From contig NZ_KI259230.1 of the NCBI RefSeq assembly GCF_000467855.2, forward strand, positions 107,320 to 165,688: a stretch of DNA of 58,369 bases, read 5' to 3'. The position numbers were made by a program, and so were the translations under genes. The notes beneath the pieces are model-generated. The model did no database searches and had not been told where the DNA came from. It was given only the letters and a program-made list of their open reading frames with translations. Of the stretch, positions 17,853-27,900 are shown one piece after another (position 1 is the first letter of the stretch; each line of letters starts with the position of its first letter). Source of the DNA: Porphyromonas sp. oral taxon 278 str. W7784. Its GTDB lineage: Bacteria > Bacteroidota > Bacteroidia > Bacteroidales > Porphyromonadaceae.

Positions 17853-20800
17853 ATGCGAAGAACACTATTCTTCCTCCTCTCTCTATTCTTAGTAATAGGA
17901 GTGGGATGGTCGCAGAAGAATCAGATCTCGGTCTCCGGGGTCGTCATCTCTTCAGGCGACAAAGAGCCAGTCATCGCTGCTAGCGTATCGTGTGTAGAGT
18001 TCCCCACCACAGGGGTACTGACTGACGTGAAGGGGCACTTCTCCTTCAAGCTACCAGCAGAGGCTAAGACCCTCCTCATTAGCTGTATCGGCTACAAGAC
18101 GCTCCGAGTCCCCATCAGCACTAAGCCTATGAATATTGTCCTCCCAGAAGAGGAGCGTATGGTGCAGGACGTCGTGGTCACGGGGTATGGTAATACCCGT
18201 AAGTCTGCCTTCGCAGGTTCGGCTACGACCATCTCTACCAAGGGTATGAAGGACGTCCCCACCGTCTCGCTCGAAGACAAGCTCTCCGGGGCGATTGCAG
18301 GGGTCACCGTCAACTCCATCTCTGGGCAGCCTGGTAGCTTCTCTACGGTGCGTATCCGTGGTCTAGGCTCGATCAACGCAGGTAATGACCCGCTCTACGT
18401 AGTCGACGGGGTGCCTATGAATACCGACAACGCTACGGTCTTCTCCTATGCTAAGGGGGGAGCTAACCCACTCTCTACGATCAACTCCAACGACATCGAG
18501 AATATCACCGTCATCAAGGACGCTGGTGCTGCCGCCCTCTACGGGTCTCGCGCTGCTAACGGGGTCGTCGTCATCACGACTAAGAGTGGGCGCAGTGGTG
18601 CTACTCGCTACAACTTCAAGGCGGACTTCGGCTCCTCGGACATAGCGATTGACTACCGTCCTACCCTCAGTGCAGAGAAGCGTAATGAGCTCATCCGTTA
18701 TGGCTTCACCAACTACTACTCCCAGCTTCGTGACGAGAAGACCAAGCAGCTCCTCTACCCTACCCCTCAGGAGGTAGAAGAGCAGGTCAAGAAGGTCACT
18801 GGTCCAGCTACCGCTATGCCTTGGTCAGGCTACACTGACTGGCGCAAGATCCTCCTCCGTAGAGGTGCTTCTCAGACCTATGAGTTCAGCGCTTCGGGTG
18901 GTGGCGAGAAGACCAAGTTCTATACATCGCTCTCCTACGCTGACCAGCGTGGTATATCGCTAGCCTCTGGCTTCAAGCGTGTCACGGGCTCCTTCAATAT
19001 CTCCCACACCGATCGTCGCCTGGAGCTCAAGGCCAAGATGCTCTTCGGTAAGACCAATCAGGATACCAGCAGTGAAGGCTCTGCCTACGCTAACCCTATC
19101 TACGGTGTATCGACCACGCTGAGCCCTTCAGACTACCCCTATGAGAAGGATGGCTCCTACCGCAGTCTCTTCCCAGGGAATAACAACCTGAACCCGCTCT
19201 TCGCTACGACGCAGAATTTCTCTAAGACGCAGCTCGTCCGTGCTAATCCCTCGCTCGAAGCTACCTTCACCATCTTCCCCTGGCTCAAGGCTAAGCAGAC
19301 GGTCAGCTACGACTACCTGAACAACCAGGATGCCGTCTGGTGGGACCCTCGCCAAGGTGACGGTGAGGCTGCTAACGGGGTCTTCCAGCGCTCCAACATC
19401 GAGCGCTCTACACTGACCACTCAGTCTCAGCTCTATGCTCAGCAGGAGTTCGGCAAGCACCACCTCTCAGGAGTAGCTAGCTTCGAAACCGAAAGCCGAG
19501 ATCTGCTCAATATCTATATGTGGGGTACGGACTTCCCCTCCTACCTCAAGTATGAGCTGGAGAACTCCGGAACTCAGGGTGGCTCCAGCACGGTGGATAA
19601 GGACCGTATGGTCTCCTTCCTCCTCAAGGGTGACTATACCTATGATGACCGCTACATCCTTGGTGGTTCGGCTCGTTGGGATGGATCCTCTCGTCTAGCT
19701 CCAGACCATCGCTGGGGACTCTTCTGGTCGCTATCTGGCTCTTGGAACCTCGGTAAGGAAGCCTTCATGAAGCCCCTAGAGTCTGTCCTTACTGACGCTC
19801 GTCTCCGCCTCTCTTATGGGGCTAACGGGACTCTCCCCTCTGGCTACTATTCGCACCTCTCCCTCTATAGCTTCGGCTACAACTACAATGGGGGTACGGG
19901 TACGGTAGAGAGCTCCCTCGGTGCTCCTCGCCTCTCGTGGGAAAAGAACAACGCCTTCAACCTCGGGGTAGACTTCCGTCTCTTCAAGCGCTTCGGAGTT
20001 ACCTTCGACTACTATACTCGTAAGACCACAGACCTCCTCCTCTACAAGGATATCTCTGGGACGACGGGCTTCAGTAGCGAACTCCAGAACCTCGGTAGTA
20101 TGCGCAATACAGGCTTCGAGCTGGAGCTACGCTCATCGAACCTCAACCTCAGCAACTTCTCTTGGAACACTACCATCTCCCTCGGGCATAACAAGAATAC
20201 CCTACTTCGCTATGACGGAGTACAGACTCAGGAGGTCAGCGGTAACTGGATCCACCAGGTCGGCTATGCCTACAATATGTACTACATGGCCGAATATGCA
20301 GGGGTAGACCCCAAGACGGGTAAGGCTCAGTACTACAAGAATGAGCTGGATGCTAAGGGCAACTACGATAGAAGTCTCACGACAGACCATACGAAGGCTA
20401 AGCCTCGCCGTATCGATGATAAGCCCTTCGACCCCGTAGTCACTGGGGGGATCATCAACAGCATCACTTGGGGTCCCGTCGACCTGAACTTCACGCTCAG
20501 CTACTCCCTCGGTGGGTACCTCTATGATGATGCCCCTGGTCTGCACAAGGACGGTAATACCGAAGTGCTCAGCCTCGCTATCCCCAAGATGTACGACATC
20601 AACAAGATGTGGAAGAAGGAAGGTGACCGAGCAGAGCTCCCCGCCTTCAATCCTACCAATGAGTACATCACTTCTACTCGCTTCCTCTTCCCTACGGACC
20701 ACCTCCGTCTGAAGAACCTCACCATCGGGCTCACCGCTCCTAAGAACTGGACGAACAAGCTAGGGGTCAATACCCTGCGTGTCTACGCTTCGGGTGTCAA

Positions 20801-20915
20801 CCTCCTGACATGGAAGGATAAGCGTCTCGTCGTCGACCCAGAGTCTCGCGGCTTCGTTGCCTACCAGACGCCAGCGCTCCGTACCATCACCTTCGGGGTA
20901 CAAGTTGGGATCTAG
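17853..20915 (+). CDS. SusC/RagA-family TonB-linked outer membrane transporter
   Basis: The complete 1020-residue product has a signal peptide (LFFLLSLFLVIGVGWSQ). A carboxypeptidase-regulatory-like domain covers about residues 25-100. A TonB-box-like stretch VVVTGYG sits near residue 110. The plug contains VRIRGLGSINAGNDPLYVVD and ALYGSRAANGVVVITTK. A barrel of about 22 strands ends in TFGVQVGI. The partner SusD-like gene follows 35 bp later, and no enzyme or regulator gene is attached. The cargo is therefore unknown; it could be peptides, as for RagAB, or glycans. The operon has its own good promoter and a long leader, so post-transcriptional control is possible. Confidence 0.96.
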   Translation: MRRTLFFLLSLFLVIGVGWSQKNQISVSGVVISSGDKEPVIAASVSCVEFPTTGVLTDVKGHFSFKLPAEAKTLLISCIGYKTLRVPISTKPMNIVLPEEERMVQDVVVTGYGNTRKSAFAGSATTISTKGMKDVPTVSLEDKLSGAIAGVTVNSISGQPGSFSTVRIRGLGSINAGNDPLYVVDGVPMNTDNATVFSYAKGGANPLSTINSNDIENITVIKDAGAAALYGSRAANGVVVITTKSGRSGATRYNFKADFGSSDIAIDYRPTLSAEKRNELIRYGFTNYYSQLRDEKTKQLLYPTPQEVEEQVKKVTGPATAMPWSGYTDWRKILLRRGASQTYEFSASGGGEKTKFYTSLSYADQRGISLASGFKRVTGSFNISHTDRRLELKAKMLFGKTNQDTSSEGSAYANPIYGVSTTLSPSDYPYEKDGSYRSLFPGNNNLNPLFATTQNFSKTQLVRANPSLEATFTIFPWLKAKQTVSYDYLNNQDAVWWDPRQGDGEAANGVFQRSNIERSTLTTQSQLYAQQEFGKHHLSGVASFETESRDLLNIYMWGTDFPSYLKYELENSGTQGGSSTVDKDRMVSFLLKGDYTYDDRYILGGSARWDGSSRLAPDHRWGLFWSLSGSWNLGKEAFMKPLESVLTDARLRLSYGANGTLPSGYYSHLSLYSFGYNYNGGTGTVESSLGAPRLSWEKNNAFNLGVDFRLFKRFGVTFDYYTRKTTDLLLYKDISGTTGFSSELQNLGSMRNTGFELELRSSNLNLSNFSWNTTISLGHNKNTLLRYDGVQTQEVSGNWIHQVGYAYNMYYMAEYAGVDPKTGKAQYYKNELDAKGNYDRSLTTDHTKAKPRRIDDKPFDPVVTGGIINSITWGPVDLNFTLSYSLGGYLYDDAPGLHKDGNTEVLSLAIPKMYDINKMWKKEGDRAELPAFNPTNEYITSTRFLFPTDHLRLKNLTIGLTAPKNWTNKLGVNTLRVYASGVNLLTWKDKRLVVDPESRGFVAYQTPALRTITFGVQVGI

Positions 20916-20950
20916 AGCATGTCGAATCACATCAAAAGAATCTAAGTCTT

Positions 20951-22468
20951 ATGAAAAGGAATTTTCTATGCCTTGCGGCAGCTCTGGGGCTCTTCGCTGG
21001 TCTCTCCTCTTGTAAGGACTTCCTCACTACCGAGCCTTCGGGATCTCTTCCTACAGAGAGGGTGCAGAAGGAATTTAGCCTACTCCAGCCTGCCCTTCGT
21101 GGGGTCTATGACGGTCTGCAAGGATCAAGTAGTAGTACCTCCTACTACGGAGGTCTCTTCCTGATCTCGGGCGATGTCCGAGGCGATGATATGCAGTGCC
21201 CTACCACGGGATCCCGTGGGAATGACTACTATCACATGTCCTTCGATCAGACCACGATGTATGGTCCTTGGTACAAAGCCTATGGGGTAATACGTAGAGC
21301 CAACCGTCTGATCTCCATGTGCCAAAACCTCCAGCCAAAGGCTACCACCGATGCCCAGAAGCAGGAGGTCGGCAATGCGCTGGCACAGGCTAAGGCCGTC
21401 CGTGCGCTTGTGCACTTCGACCTTGTCCGTCTCTACGCTAAGCCCTATCCCTACTCAAACAATGGAGCTATGCTGGGGATACCACTCGTATTATCTGTCC
21501 CTGAGAATAAGTCTATGCCAGGTCGCTCGACGGTCAAGGAAGTCTATGATCAGATCATCAAGGACTTCACCGAAGCCCTCTCCAGTGGCATGCTCGAGGA
21601 AACCAGCTATGGCTATCTGAGTAGCTCAGCTGTGAAGGCTCTGCTGGCCCGTGTCTACCTCTATATGGGTACGCCAGAGGGTAATACCGAGGCGCTACGC
21701 CTGAGCAAGGAAGTCATCGACGGGGGTAAGTATGCACTCGCCACCCAGCTAGCAGAGTACAAGCAGATATGGAGCGAAGCATCCTCGAAGGAGATGATCT
21801 TCTCGATCGTCAACTTCGACTCCAAGGACTGGTCTGACCGTGAAGGCTTTGCCTATATCCTGAGTGTCTATGGTTACTACAATGCACTCATCACGAAGAA
21901 GTTCTATGATGAGATGATGGAAGACCCCAATGATATCCGCTGGAATGTCCTGTGGGCCAGCAAGGGAACTAAGGCAGCAGGTGCTGTACAGAACCTCCCT
22001 GGTACCAATGAAGACATGAAGCTTTTCATCGGGAAGTATCCAGGTAAGGCAGCCTTCAAGGATATGCGTACCAACGATATCCCTGTGATCCGTCTGGCTG
22101 AAGTCTACCTCAACGCTGCAGAAGCTGCCTTCAAGCTCGGCAATACAGCGCAGGCACTCAGCTACCTCAATGTTATCGTCAAGCGTGCTAATCCAGCTAA
22201 GAGTGTTGCCTCCGGTGACCTGACGCTCAACCGCATCCTCCAGGAGCGTGCTAAGGAGCTCGTCGGCGAAGGGCATCGCTTCTACGACCTGATGCGTAAT
22301 GGTCTGCGCTGTGAGCGCTTCTACGATGGTAAGCCAGGCTGGCATGTGCCTCTGACCGAAGCAAGCCGTTCGTTTGACCACACCTACTTCCGTACACTTC
22401 TGCCTATCCCTAAGTCTGAGCTCGATGCTAATGCTACGCTCGCAGGACAGCAGAACCCTGGCTACTAG
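20951..22468 (+). CDS. SusD/RagB-family substrate-binding outer membrane lipoprotein
   Basis: The 505-residue lipoprotein has lipobox LSSC (cysteine 21). The following DFLTTEPSGSLPTE segment is the classic start of the SusD N-terminal domain. Other landmarks are AVRALVHFDLVRLYAKPYPYSNN near residue 150, PVIRLAEVYLNAAEAAFKLGN near 380 and a closing LLPIPKSELDAN...QQNPGY. The ending NPGY/NPGW is standard for the RagB/SusD C-terminus. It caps the SusC-like barrel encoded 35 bp upstream. No ligand can be deduced. A stem-loop terminator follows within 55 bp. Confidence 0.96.
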   Translation: MKRNFLCLAAALGLFAGLSSCKDFLTTEPSGSLPTERVQKEFSLLQPALRGVYDGLQGSSSSTSYYGGLFLISGDVRGDDMQCPTTGSRGNDYYHMSFDQTTMYGPWYKAYGVIRRANRLISMCQNLQPKATTDAQKQEVGNALAQAKAVRALVHFDLVRLYAKPYPYSNNGAMLGIPLVLSVPENKSMPGRSTVKEVYDQIIKDFTEALSSGMLEETSYGYLSSSAVKALLARVYLYMGTPEGNTEALRLSKEVIDGGKYALATQLAEYKQIWSEASSKEMIFSIVNFDSKDWSDREGFAYILSVYGYYNALITKKFYDEMMEDPNDIRWNVLWASKGTKAAGAVQNLPGTNEDMKLFIGKYPGKAAFKDMRTNDIPVIRLAEVYLNAAEAAFKLGNTAQALSYLNVIVKRANPAKSVASGDLTLNRILQERAKELVGEGHRFYDLMRNGLRCERFYDGKPGWHVPLTEASRSFDHTYFRTLLPIPKSELDANATLAGQQNPGY

Positions 22469-22521
22469 GTCTACCCTTCACGGAGGGATAGCTTCTTAGG
22501 GCTATTCATCCCAATATCATC

Positions 22522-22564
22522 GAGGCATCCCTCACTCCTTACCGGGGTGGGGGATGCCTCTTCT
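22522..22564 (+). terminator. Terminator of the second SusC/SusD operon
   Basis: A 10-bp perfect stem (22522-22531 with 22551-22560) is extended inward by six more pairs, one of them G-T, around a small loop. It is followed by TTCT. Confidence 0.75.
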
Positions 22565-22591
22565 CATGCCCCCTTCTCTAGGGTACTCTGA

Positions 22592-22700
22592 GGGGGTAAA
22601 AAAGGACCCTACGGTAGGTCGTCGAAAAAACCAACAGTAGGTCGTGATGACGACCTACCGTGGGTCGCTGGGGCGACCTACCGTAGGTTTTTTCCCCCCA
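22592..22700 (+). repeat. Composite palindromic intergenic element, copy C
   Basis: Modules occur in the same order as in copy B: CCTACGGTAGGTCGTCG, a run of six A followed by CCAACAGTAGGTCG, GACGACCTACCGTGGGTCG, and CGACCTACCGTAGG before TTTTTTCCCCC. The ends form inverted repeats (GGGGGTAAAAAA... against ...TTTTTTCCCCCC) with a 3-4 bp indel. A partial extra half-module ACAGTAGGTCGC follows at 22703-22714. The element ends about 25 bp before the -7 box of gmd. Confidence 0.82.
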
Positions 22701-22725
22701 CCACAGTAGGTCGCTATCTTGTGCG

Positions 22726-22733
22726 TATCTTTG
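22726..22733 (+). promoter_or_regulatory. Putative -7 box for gmd-fcl-tamB-tamL (TATCTTTG)
   Basis: TATCTTTG matches TAnnTTTG and lies 30 bp before the gmd start. The expected -33 position falls within the partial palindrome half-module at 22703-22714, so the repeat may supply or disturb the upstream promoter element. Confidence 0.55.
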
Positions 22734-22763
22734 TACTAAGAAATATCAATAAGTGAAGCATCT

Positions 22764-23828
22764 ATGAACAAGGTCGCACTCATCACCGGAGTCACCGGGC
22801 AGGACGGCTCCTATCTAGCAGAGTTCCTCATCGAGAAGGGCTACGAGGTCCATGGGATCATCCGTCGCTCTTCGTCCTTCAATACCGAGCGTATCGAGCA
22901 CCTCTACTTCGAGGAGTGGGTGCGGGATATGAAGCGTGGTCGAGCCCTCAACCTCCACTATGGTGATATGACCGACTCCAGTTCGCTCATCCGCATCATC
23001 CAGCAGATCCAGCCCGATGAGATCTACAACCTCGCGGCACAGAGCCATGTAAAGGTCTCCTTCGACGTGCCCGAGTACACGGCTGAGACCGACGCCGTCG
23101 GGACACTGCGCCTGCTGGAGGCCGTGCGCATCCTTGGTCTAGAGCAGAAGACGAAGATCTATCAGGCTTCGACCTCGGAGCTCTTCGGGCTGGTGCAGGA
23201 GGTGCCTCAGCGTGAGACGACGCCCTTCTATCCCCGTTCGCCCTATGGTGTGGCTAAGCTCTACGGCTTCTGGATCACGAAGAACTACCGGGAGAGCTAC
23301 GGGATGTTTGCCGTCAATGGTATCCTCTTCAATCACGAGAGTGAGCGTCGAGGAGAGACCTTCGTGACCCGCAAGATCACACTGGCAGCTGCCCGTATCG
23401 CCGCCGGTGAGCAGGACAAGCTCTATCTGGGCAACCTCAGTGCCCTACGTGACTGGGGCTATGCTCGGGACTATGTCGAGTGCATGTGGCTCATGCTCCA
23501 GCACGAGACTCCTGAGGACTTTGTCATCGCTACGGGTGAGCAGCATTCGGTGCGGGAGTTCACCGAGCGAGCCTTCCAAGAGGTGGGTATCACCCTACGC
23601 TGGGAGGGCGAAGGTGTGGATGAGAAGGGGATCGACACTGCTACGGGGCGTGTGCTTGTAGAGGTCGATGCGAAGTACTTCCGTCCTGCCGAAGTAGAGA
23701 CACTTTTGGGTGATCCTACCAAGGCGAAGACCCTCCTGGGGTGGAATCCTCGCAAGACGAGCTTCGAGGAGCTGGTCCGCCTGATGGTCCGCCACGATGT
23801 AGCCTATGTCCAGTCCCACAAGCACTAA
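22764..23828 (+). CDS. gmd: GDP-mannose 4,6-dehydratase
   Basis: The 354-residue short-chain dehydrogenase-type enzyme has the NADP-binding loop [10 protein letters not shown] (residues 9-18), the [14 protein letters not shown] segment that is diagnostic for Gmd, and the catalytic set T137, E139, Y161 and K165 (YGVAK). [17 protein letters not shown] near residue 190 is also typical. It converts GDP-D-mannose to GDP-4-keto-6-deoxy-D-mannose in the cytoplasm, the first step to GDP-L-fucose. The next gene encodes the enzyme for the following steps and starts within a few bases of this stop codon. Confidence 0.97.
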   Translation: MNKVALITGVTGQDGSYLAEFLIEKGYEVHGIIRRSSSFNTERIEHLYFEEWVRDMKRGRALNLHYGDMTDSSSLIRIIQQIQPDEIYNLAAQSHVKVSFDVPEYTAETDAVGTLRLLEAVRILGLEQKTKIYQASTSELFGLVQEVPQRETTPFYPRSPYGVAKLYGFWITKNYRESYGMFAVNGILFNHESERRGETFVTRKITLAAARIAAGEQDKLYLGNLSALRDWGYARDYVECMWLMLQHETPEDFVIATGEQHSVREFTERAFQEVGITLRWEGEGVDEKGIDTATGRVLVEVDAKYFRPAEVETLLGDPTKAKTLLGWNPRKTSFEELVRLMVRHDVAYVQSHKH

Positions 23829-23832
23829 TGCT

Positions 23833-24921
23833 ATGAGAGCTCCCAAGCTATCCCCCTCGACCAAGATCTATGTCGCAGGCCACCGAGGTCTGGTAGGCTC
23901 AGCGATCTGGAAGAACCTTGAGGCCCGAGGCTATACTAACCTCGTCGGACGTACCCACAGCGAGCTGGATCTGACGGATCCCATAGCTGTACGTGCCTTC
24001 TTCGACCAGGAGCGTCCCGAGGCAGTCATCCTAGCGGCCGCCCATGTCGGTGGTATCCTAGCGAACAATACCTATCGTGCGGACTTCATCTACGATAACC
24101 TACAGATCCAGCAGCACGTCATAGGGGAGAGCTTCCGCCATGGGGTGAAGGATCTGCTCTTCCTGGGCAGTACCTGCATCTACCCCAGAGATGCGGAGCA
24201 ACCGATCCGTGAGGAAGCTCTTCTGACCGCCCCACTGGAGTACACCAACGAGCCCTATGCCATCGCCAAGATCGCAGGCCTCAAGCTCTGTGAGAGCTTC
24301 AACCTCCAGTACGGCACCAACTACCTAGCGGTGATGCCGACGAACCTCTATGGGCCTAATGACAACTTCCACCTAGAGAATAGCCACGTGCTACCTGCGA
24401 TGATCCGCAAGATCTACTTGGCGGATCGTCTGGGGGCAGGGGACTGGGAGGCCGTACGCCATGACCTCGAGAAGCGCCCCGTCGCTGGGGAGTCGGGTAC
24501 GAGTTCAGAGCAGGCTATCCTTGAGCTCCTTGGTCGCTTCGGGATCAGCCCTTCGAAGGTGCGCCTCTGGGGCTCTGGTCGTCCGCTTCGGGAGTTCCTC
24601 TGGAGTGAGGATATGGCCGATGCGTCGGTACATGTGCTCCTCCATGTAGACTTCGAGGACCTGTGTCCCAAGGCGGGCGAGCCGATCCGTAACTGCCACA
24701 TCAACATCGGTACAGGTAAGGAGCTCTCCATCGCTGAGCTAGCTGGACTCATCGCCGAGACGGTGGGCTTCACCGTTGAGATCCAGTGGGATAGCACCAA
24801 GCCCGATGGCACGATGCGCAAGCTGACCTCTGTGGAGAAGCTCCATGCCCTAGGCTGGCATCATCAGGTAGAGATCGAGGAAGGGGTACGCCGTCTCTTC
24901 GACTGGTACCGCACGCACTGA
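23833..24921 (+). CDS. fcl: GDP-L-fucose synthase (3,5-epimerase/4-reductase)
   Basis: From ATG 23833 the protein has 362 residues; an in-frame ATG at 23806 would overlap gmd by 23 bp and add nine unconserved residues. The NADP loop is GHRGLVG (16-22). The catalytic Ser is in LGSTCIYPR (S113), with Tyr/Lys at Y142 and K146 (YAIAK). The DLTDPIAVRAFF and HVGGILANNTYRADFI segments are typical of Fcl/WcaG. It epimerises and reduces the Gmd product to GDP-L-fucose. A 35-40 residue insertion before LWGSGRPLREFLW is common in Bacteroidota enzymes. Together with gmd it supplies fucose for surface polysaccharide or for the O-linked glycans that this phylum places on exported proteins; the end use is inference. 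Confidence 0.96.
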   Translation: MRAPKLSPSTKIYVAGHRGLVGSAIWKNLEARGYTNLVGRTHSELDLTDPIAVRAFFDQERPEAVILAAAHVGGILANNTYRADFIYDNLQIQQHVIGESFRHGVKDLLFLGSTCIYPRDAEQPIREEALLTAPLEYTNEPYAIAKIAGLKLCESFNLQYGTNYLAVMPTNLYGPNDNFHLENSHVLPAMIRKIYLADRLGAGDWEAVRHDLEKRPVAGESGTSSEQAILELLGRFGISPSKVRLWGSGRPLREFLWSEDMADASVHVLLHVDFEDLCPKAGEPIRNCHINIGTGKELSIAELAGLIAETVGFTVEIQWDSTKPDGTMRKLTSVEKLHALGWHHQVEIEEGVRRLFDWYRTH

Positions 24922-24958
24922 TCACTCTCCCTCCCTCTTGCCTAGCATCTTAGCTCAG

Positions 24959-27900
24959 ATGTCACGACGAACGAAGTATCTCAAGCGTATCCTGTGGGGA
25001 CTCCTCCTCACACCCATTGTCTTAGTTCTCCTAGTCTCACTCCTGCTGTACGTCCCCCCTGTACAGAACTTCGTCGTCCATCGCCTCGCCTCCTACCTCT
25101 CCGAGCAGACGGGGATGAAGATCACCCTTGATCGCATCCACCTCTCCTTCCCCTTAGATCTCTCCATTGAGGGGCTAGACGTCGTCCGTGCCCCTGGTGA
25201 TACCCTGCTCTCGGTAGGTGAGCTCAGTCTATCGCCTTCCCTCCGTCCGCTTCTAGACAAGCAGATAGAAGTTCCCCACATCACCCTGGATCGCTTCGCC
25301 CTCAACTACACCGATAGTACGGGGCTAAGCACAGTCAGAGCACGTCTCCCGAAGGCCTCGGTAGAGGAGCTCTATGTCGATCTGGAGAAGGAGCGGGTCG
25401 ACCTAAGCCGTCTCGTGACTCGGGGTGGCTCGGTCTCCTACACCAGCACAGATACGACGAAGAAGGAGGACGACTCTGAGCCCCTTCGCTGGCTCATCCG
25501 CGCGGGGGAGGTCGACCTACAGTCGACACGGATCGATGTGGCTATGCCTCTGGACTCGCTCTTCATCGGAGCGGATGTCACCCGCCTACGTTTGGACCGA
25601 GGAGAAGCGGATCTAGAGAAGATGCGCTTCCAGATAGCTCGTGCCCGTATCGAAGGGCGGGAGCTAAGCTATGCCGTCGATCGTACTCCACCACGCACCC
25701 CGTATTTCGATGCCTCGCACATTCACCTCAGGGATATCTACCTCGAGGGGGAGAGTATCGACTCCGAGGGGATGCGCCTGTCGCTCCTCCTCAGTCGTGC
25801 TCAGTTCAACGAACGCTCGGGACTGAAGCTTCATCACCTGTCGGGACGCTACGAGATGGATAGTCTCGGGATGTGCCTCGATGACTTCATCCTCGATACC
25901 GACGGCTCGAGCATGCAGGGGGCGCTCACCATGCCATGGAGCGTACTCCGCTCAGACCCTAAGGCGGGGATCGAGCTCACGATGAAGGCCTCCCTCGGCA
26001 CTAGGGACCTCCTACTCCTCTCCTACTCAGCCCTCGATGATCTCCCCGAGGGGAAGAAGCTTCTCACAGCGATCACCCGCCGTCAGCTCCTTGCTCCTAT
26101 CCGTCTCTCTCTCGAGACGCATGGTACGCTTAGTGCCCTAGAGCTGGCCGAGGCCGACCTCCACTGGCCCGATGTCGTCCGCCTCTCCCTCAAGGGGTAC
26201 CTGACGAGTCTCCTCGATGAGCACCGACGCTCAGGCAGGCTCCGTCTGACGGGGCAGGTAGGTGCGAAGGCACAGACCTTGCTTAGCCTCGTCTCCCCTG
26301 AACTAGCCCGTGACTATAGGATCCCTTCACCGATGACGCTCTCAGGTGAGGTGGATATTCGTCGGGGTGTCTACAAGGGCGATCTGAAGGCTGTCGAAGG
26401 CTCCGGACAGGTAGCTCTCAAGGGGCACTTCACCGAGGCAACGAAGAGCTACGGGCTTAGCCTCAAGGCGAAGGGGCTAGACCTACGCCACTTCATGCCC
26501 CGAGACTCTATAGGACGGCTGAGCCTGGAGCTTGATGCCGAAGGTAGGGGCTTTGACCCACTCAGCCCTCGGACACGGCTGAGCCTCAGGGGGCGTGTCC
26601 ATGAAGCCTCTTGGGGCAGTACTACCCTCCACGATGTGACACTCGATGGGTCGCTCAAGGACGGCAACCTAGGCCTCTCTCTCAACAGCATGAACCCCGG
26701 GGCGAACTTCTCCCTACAGCTCGATGGTATCTTCTCTCGCCAAGGCTTCACGACGGGTATTGGCTTAGATCTCGTGGAGCTGGATCTACAGCGCTTGGGC
26801 TTCTCCGATACACCCCTCTCGGTTAAGCTTCGCCTCGAGGGTGAGCTCCGCTCGGATATGAAGGAGACGCACAGCTTCACAGCGGCTGCCGATGGGATCA
26901 GCTTTGTCCTCGGTGGGGAGCGCCTCGCTCCACCCCGTGCCGACCTACAGCTCTCCACCTCACCTGAGGATATGCATGCAGAGCTCACTTCGGGCGATAT
27001 GAAGGCTTCGCTCCATGTAGGTGCAGGGCCTACCTCTACACAGAAGCAGCTCACGAAGCTGATGGATGAGACGCTCCAGCAGGTACGGCTCATCACCTCG
27101 GGGAAGTCAGCGACGAAGTACCTAGAGGATCTCGTCGTACATCTGCCCACCTCGACGCTCAGCCTCACGATGGGCAAGGATAATCCTCTGCGCTACTATC
27201 TGGCAGATCAGCACGTAGCTCTAGGGTCGCTCTCGATGAAGCTGGAGACTTCACCTAGGGAGGGAATCAGTGGTACGCTCGCCCTCTCTGACCTTCGTGT
27301 CGATACTCTGCGTATCAACTCTGCCCAGCTCAACCTCTCTACCGAGCGCCAGACGATCGCCCGTGGGGATAGCCTCTCGCTCGTGCTCTTCGGCACGGTG
27401 ATGAAGTCACGCTACCGCTCGCAGGAGGGCTTCACCATCAGCACGGACCTACGCACCAGCCTACAGAGTGGACACCTAGACTTCTCCTGGCAGGACGAGC
27501 GTGGCGAGGTGCGTCATACCGCCGAGGTAGAGGGCAGTTGGTCGGGAGAGGCCTACCAACTCCACTTCATAGGTGACCGCCTGCGCCTGGCCTACAACGA
27601 CTACAAGATCAACCCAGAGAATAGCCTGAGCTTGCGCAAGAAGGATTACTTCCTCCTCGGATCACTCCAGCTCGCAGGAGAGAAGCGAGGGGAATTCTCC
27701 CTCCTCGCAGAGGAGTCTACCCCAGGGGTGCAGGACATCACGCTGGGGATCCATAAGCTCTGCCTCGAGGACTACCGTAGTCTGGGGCTACCCGATATTG
27801 GGGGGATCTTCTTCGGAGATGTACACTACCAGCGTAAGGGGGACCTCAGCCAACAGCCGACGATCTCCGGCGACCTCTCCATCTCTGACCTACGCTATGA

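Noticed and set aside
22764-24921. Capsule or O-antigen gene cluster around gmd-fcl
   Set aside because: No glycosyltransferase, flippase or polymerase genes are nearby; only the nucleotide-sugar genes are present.
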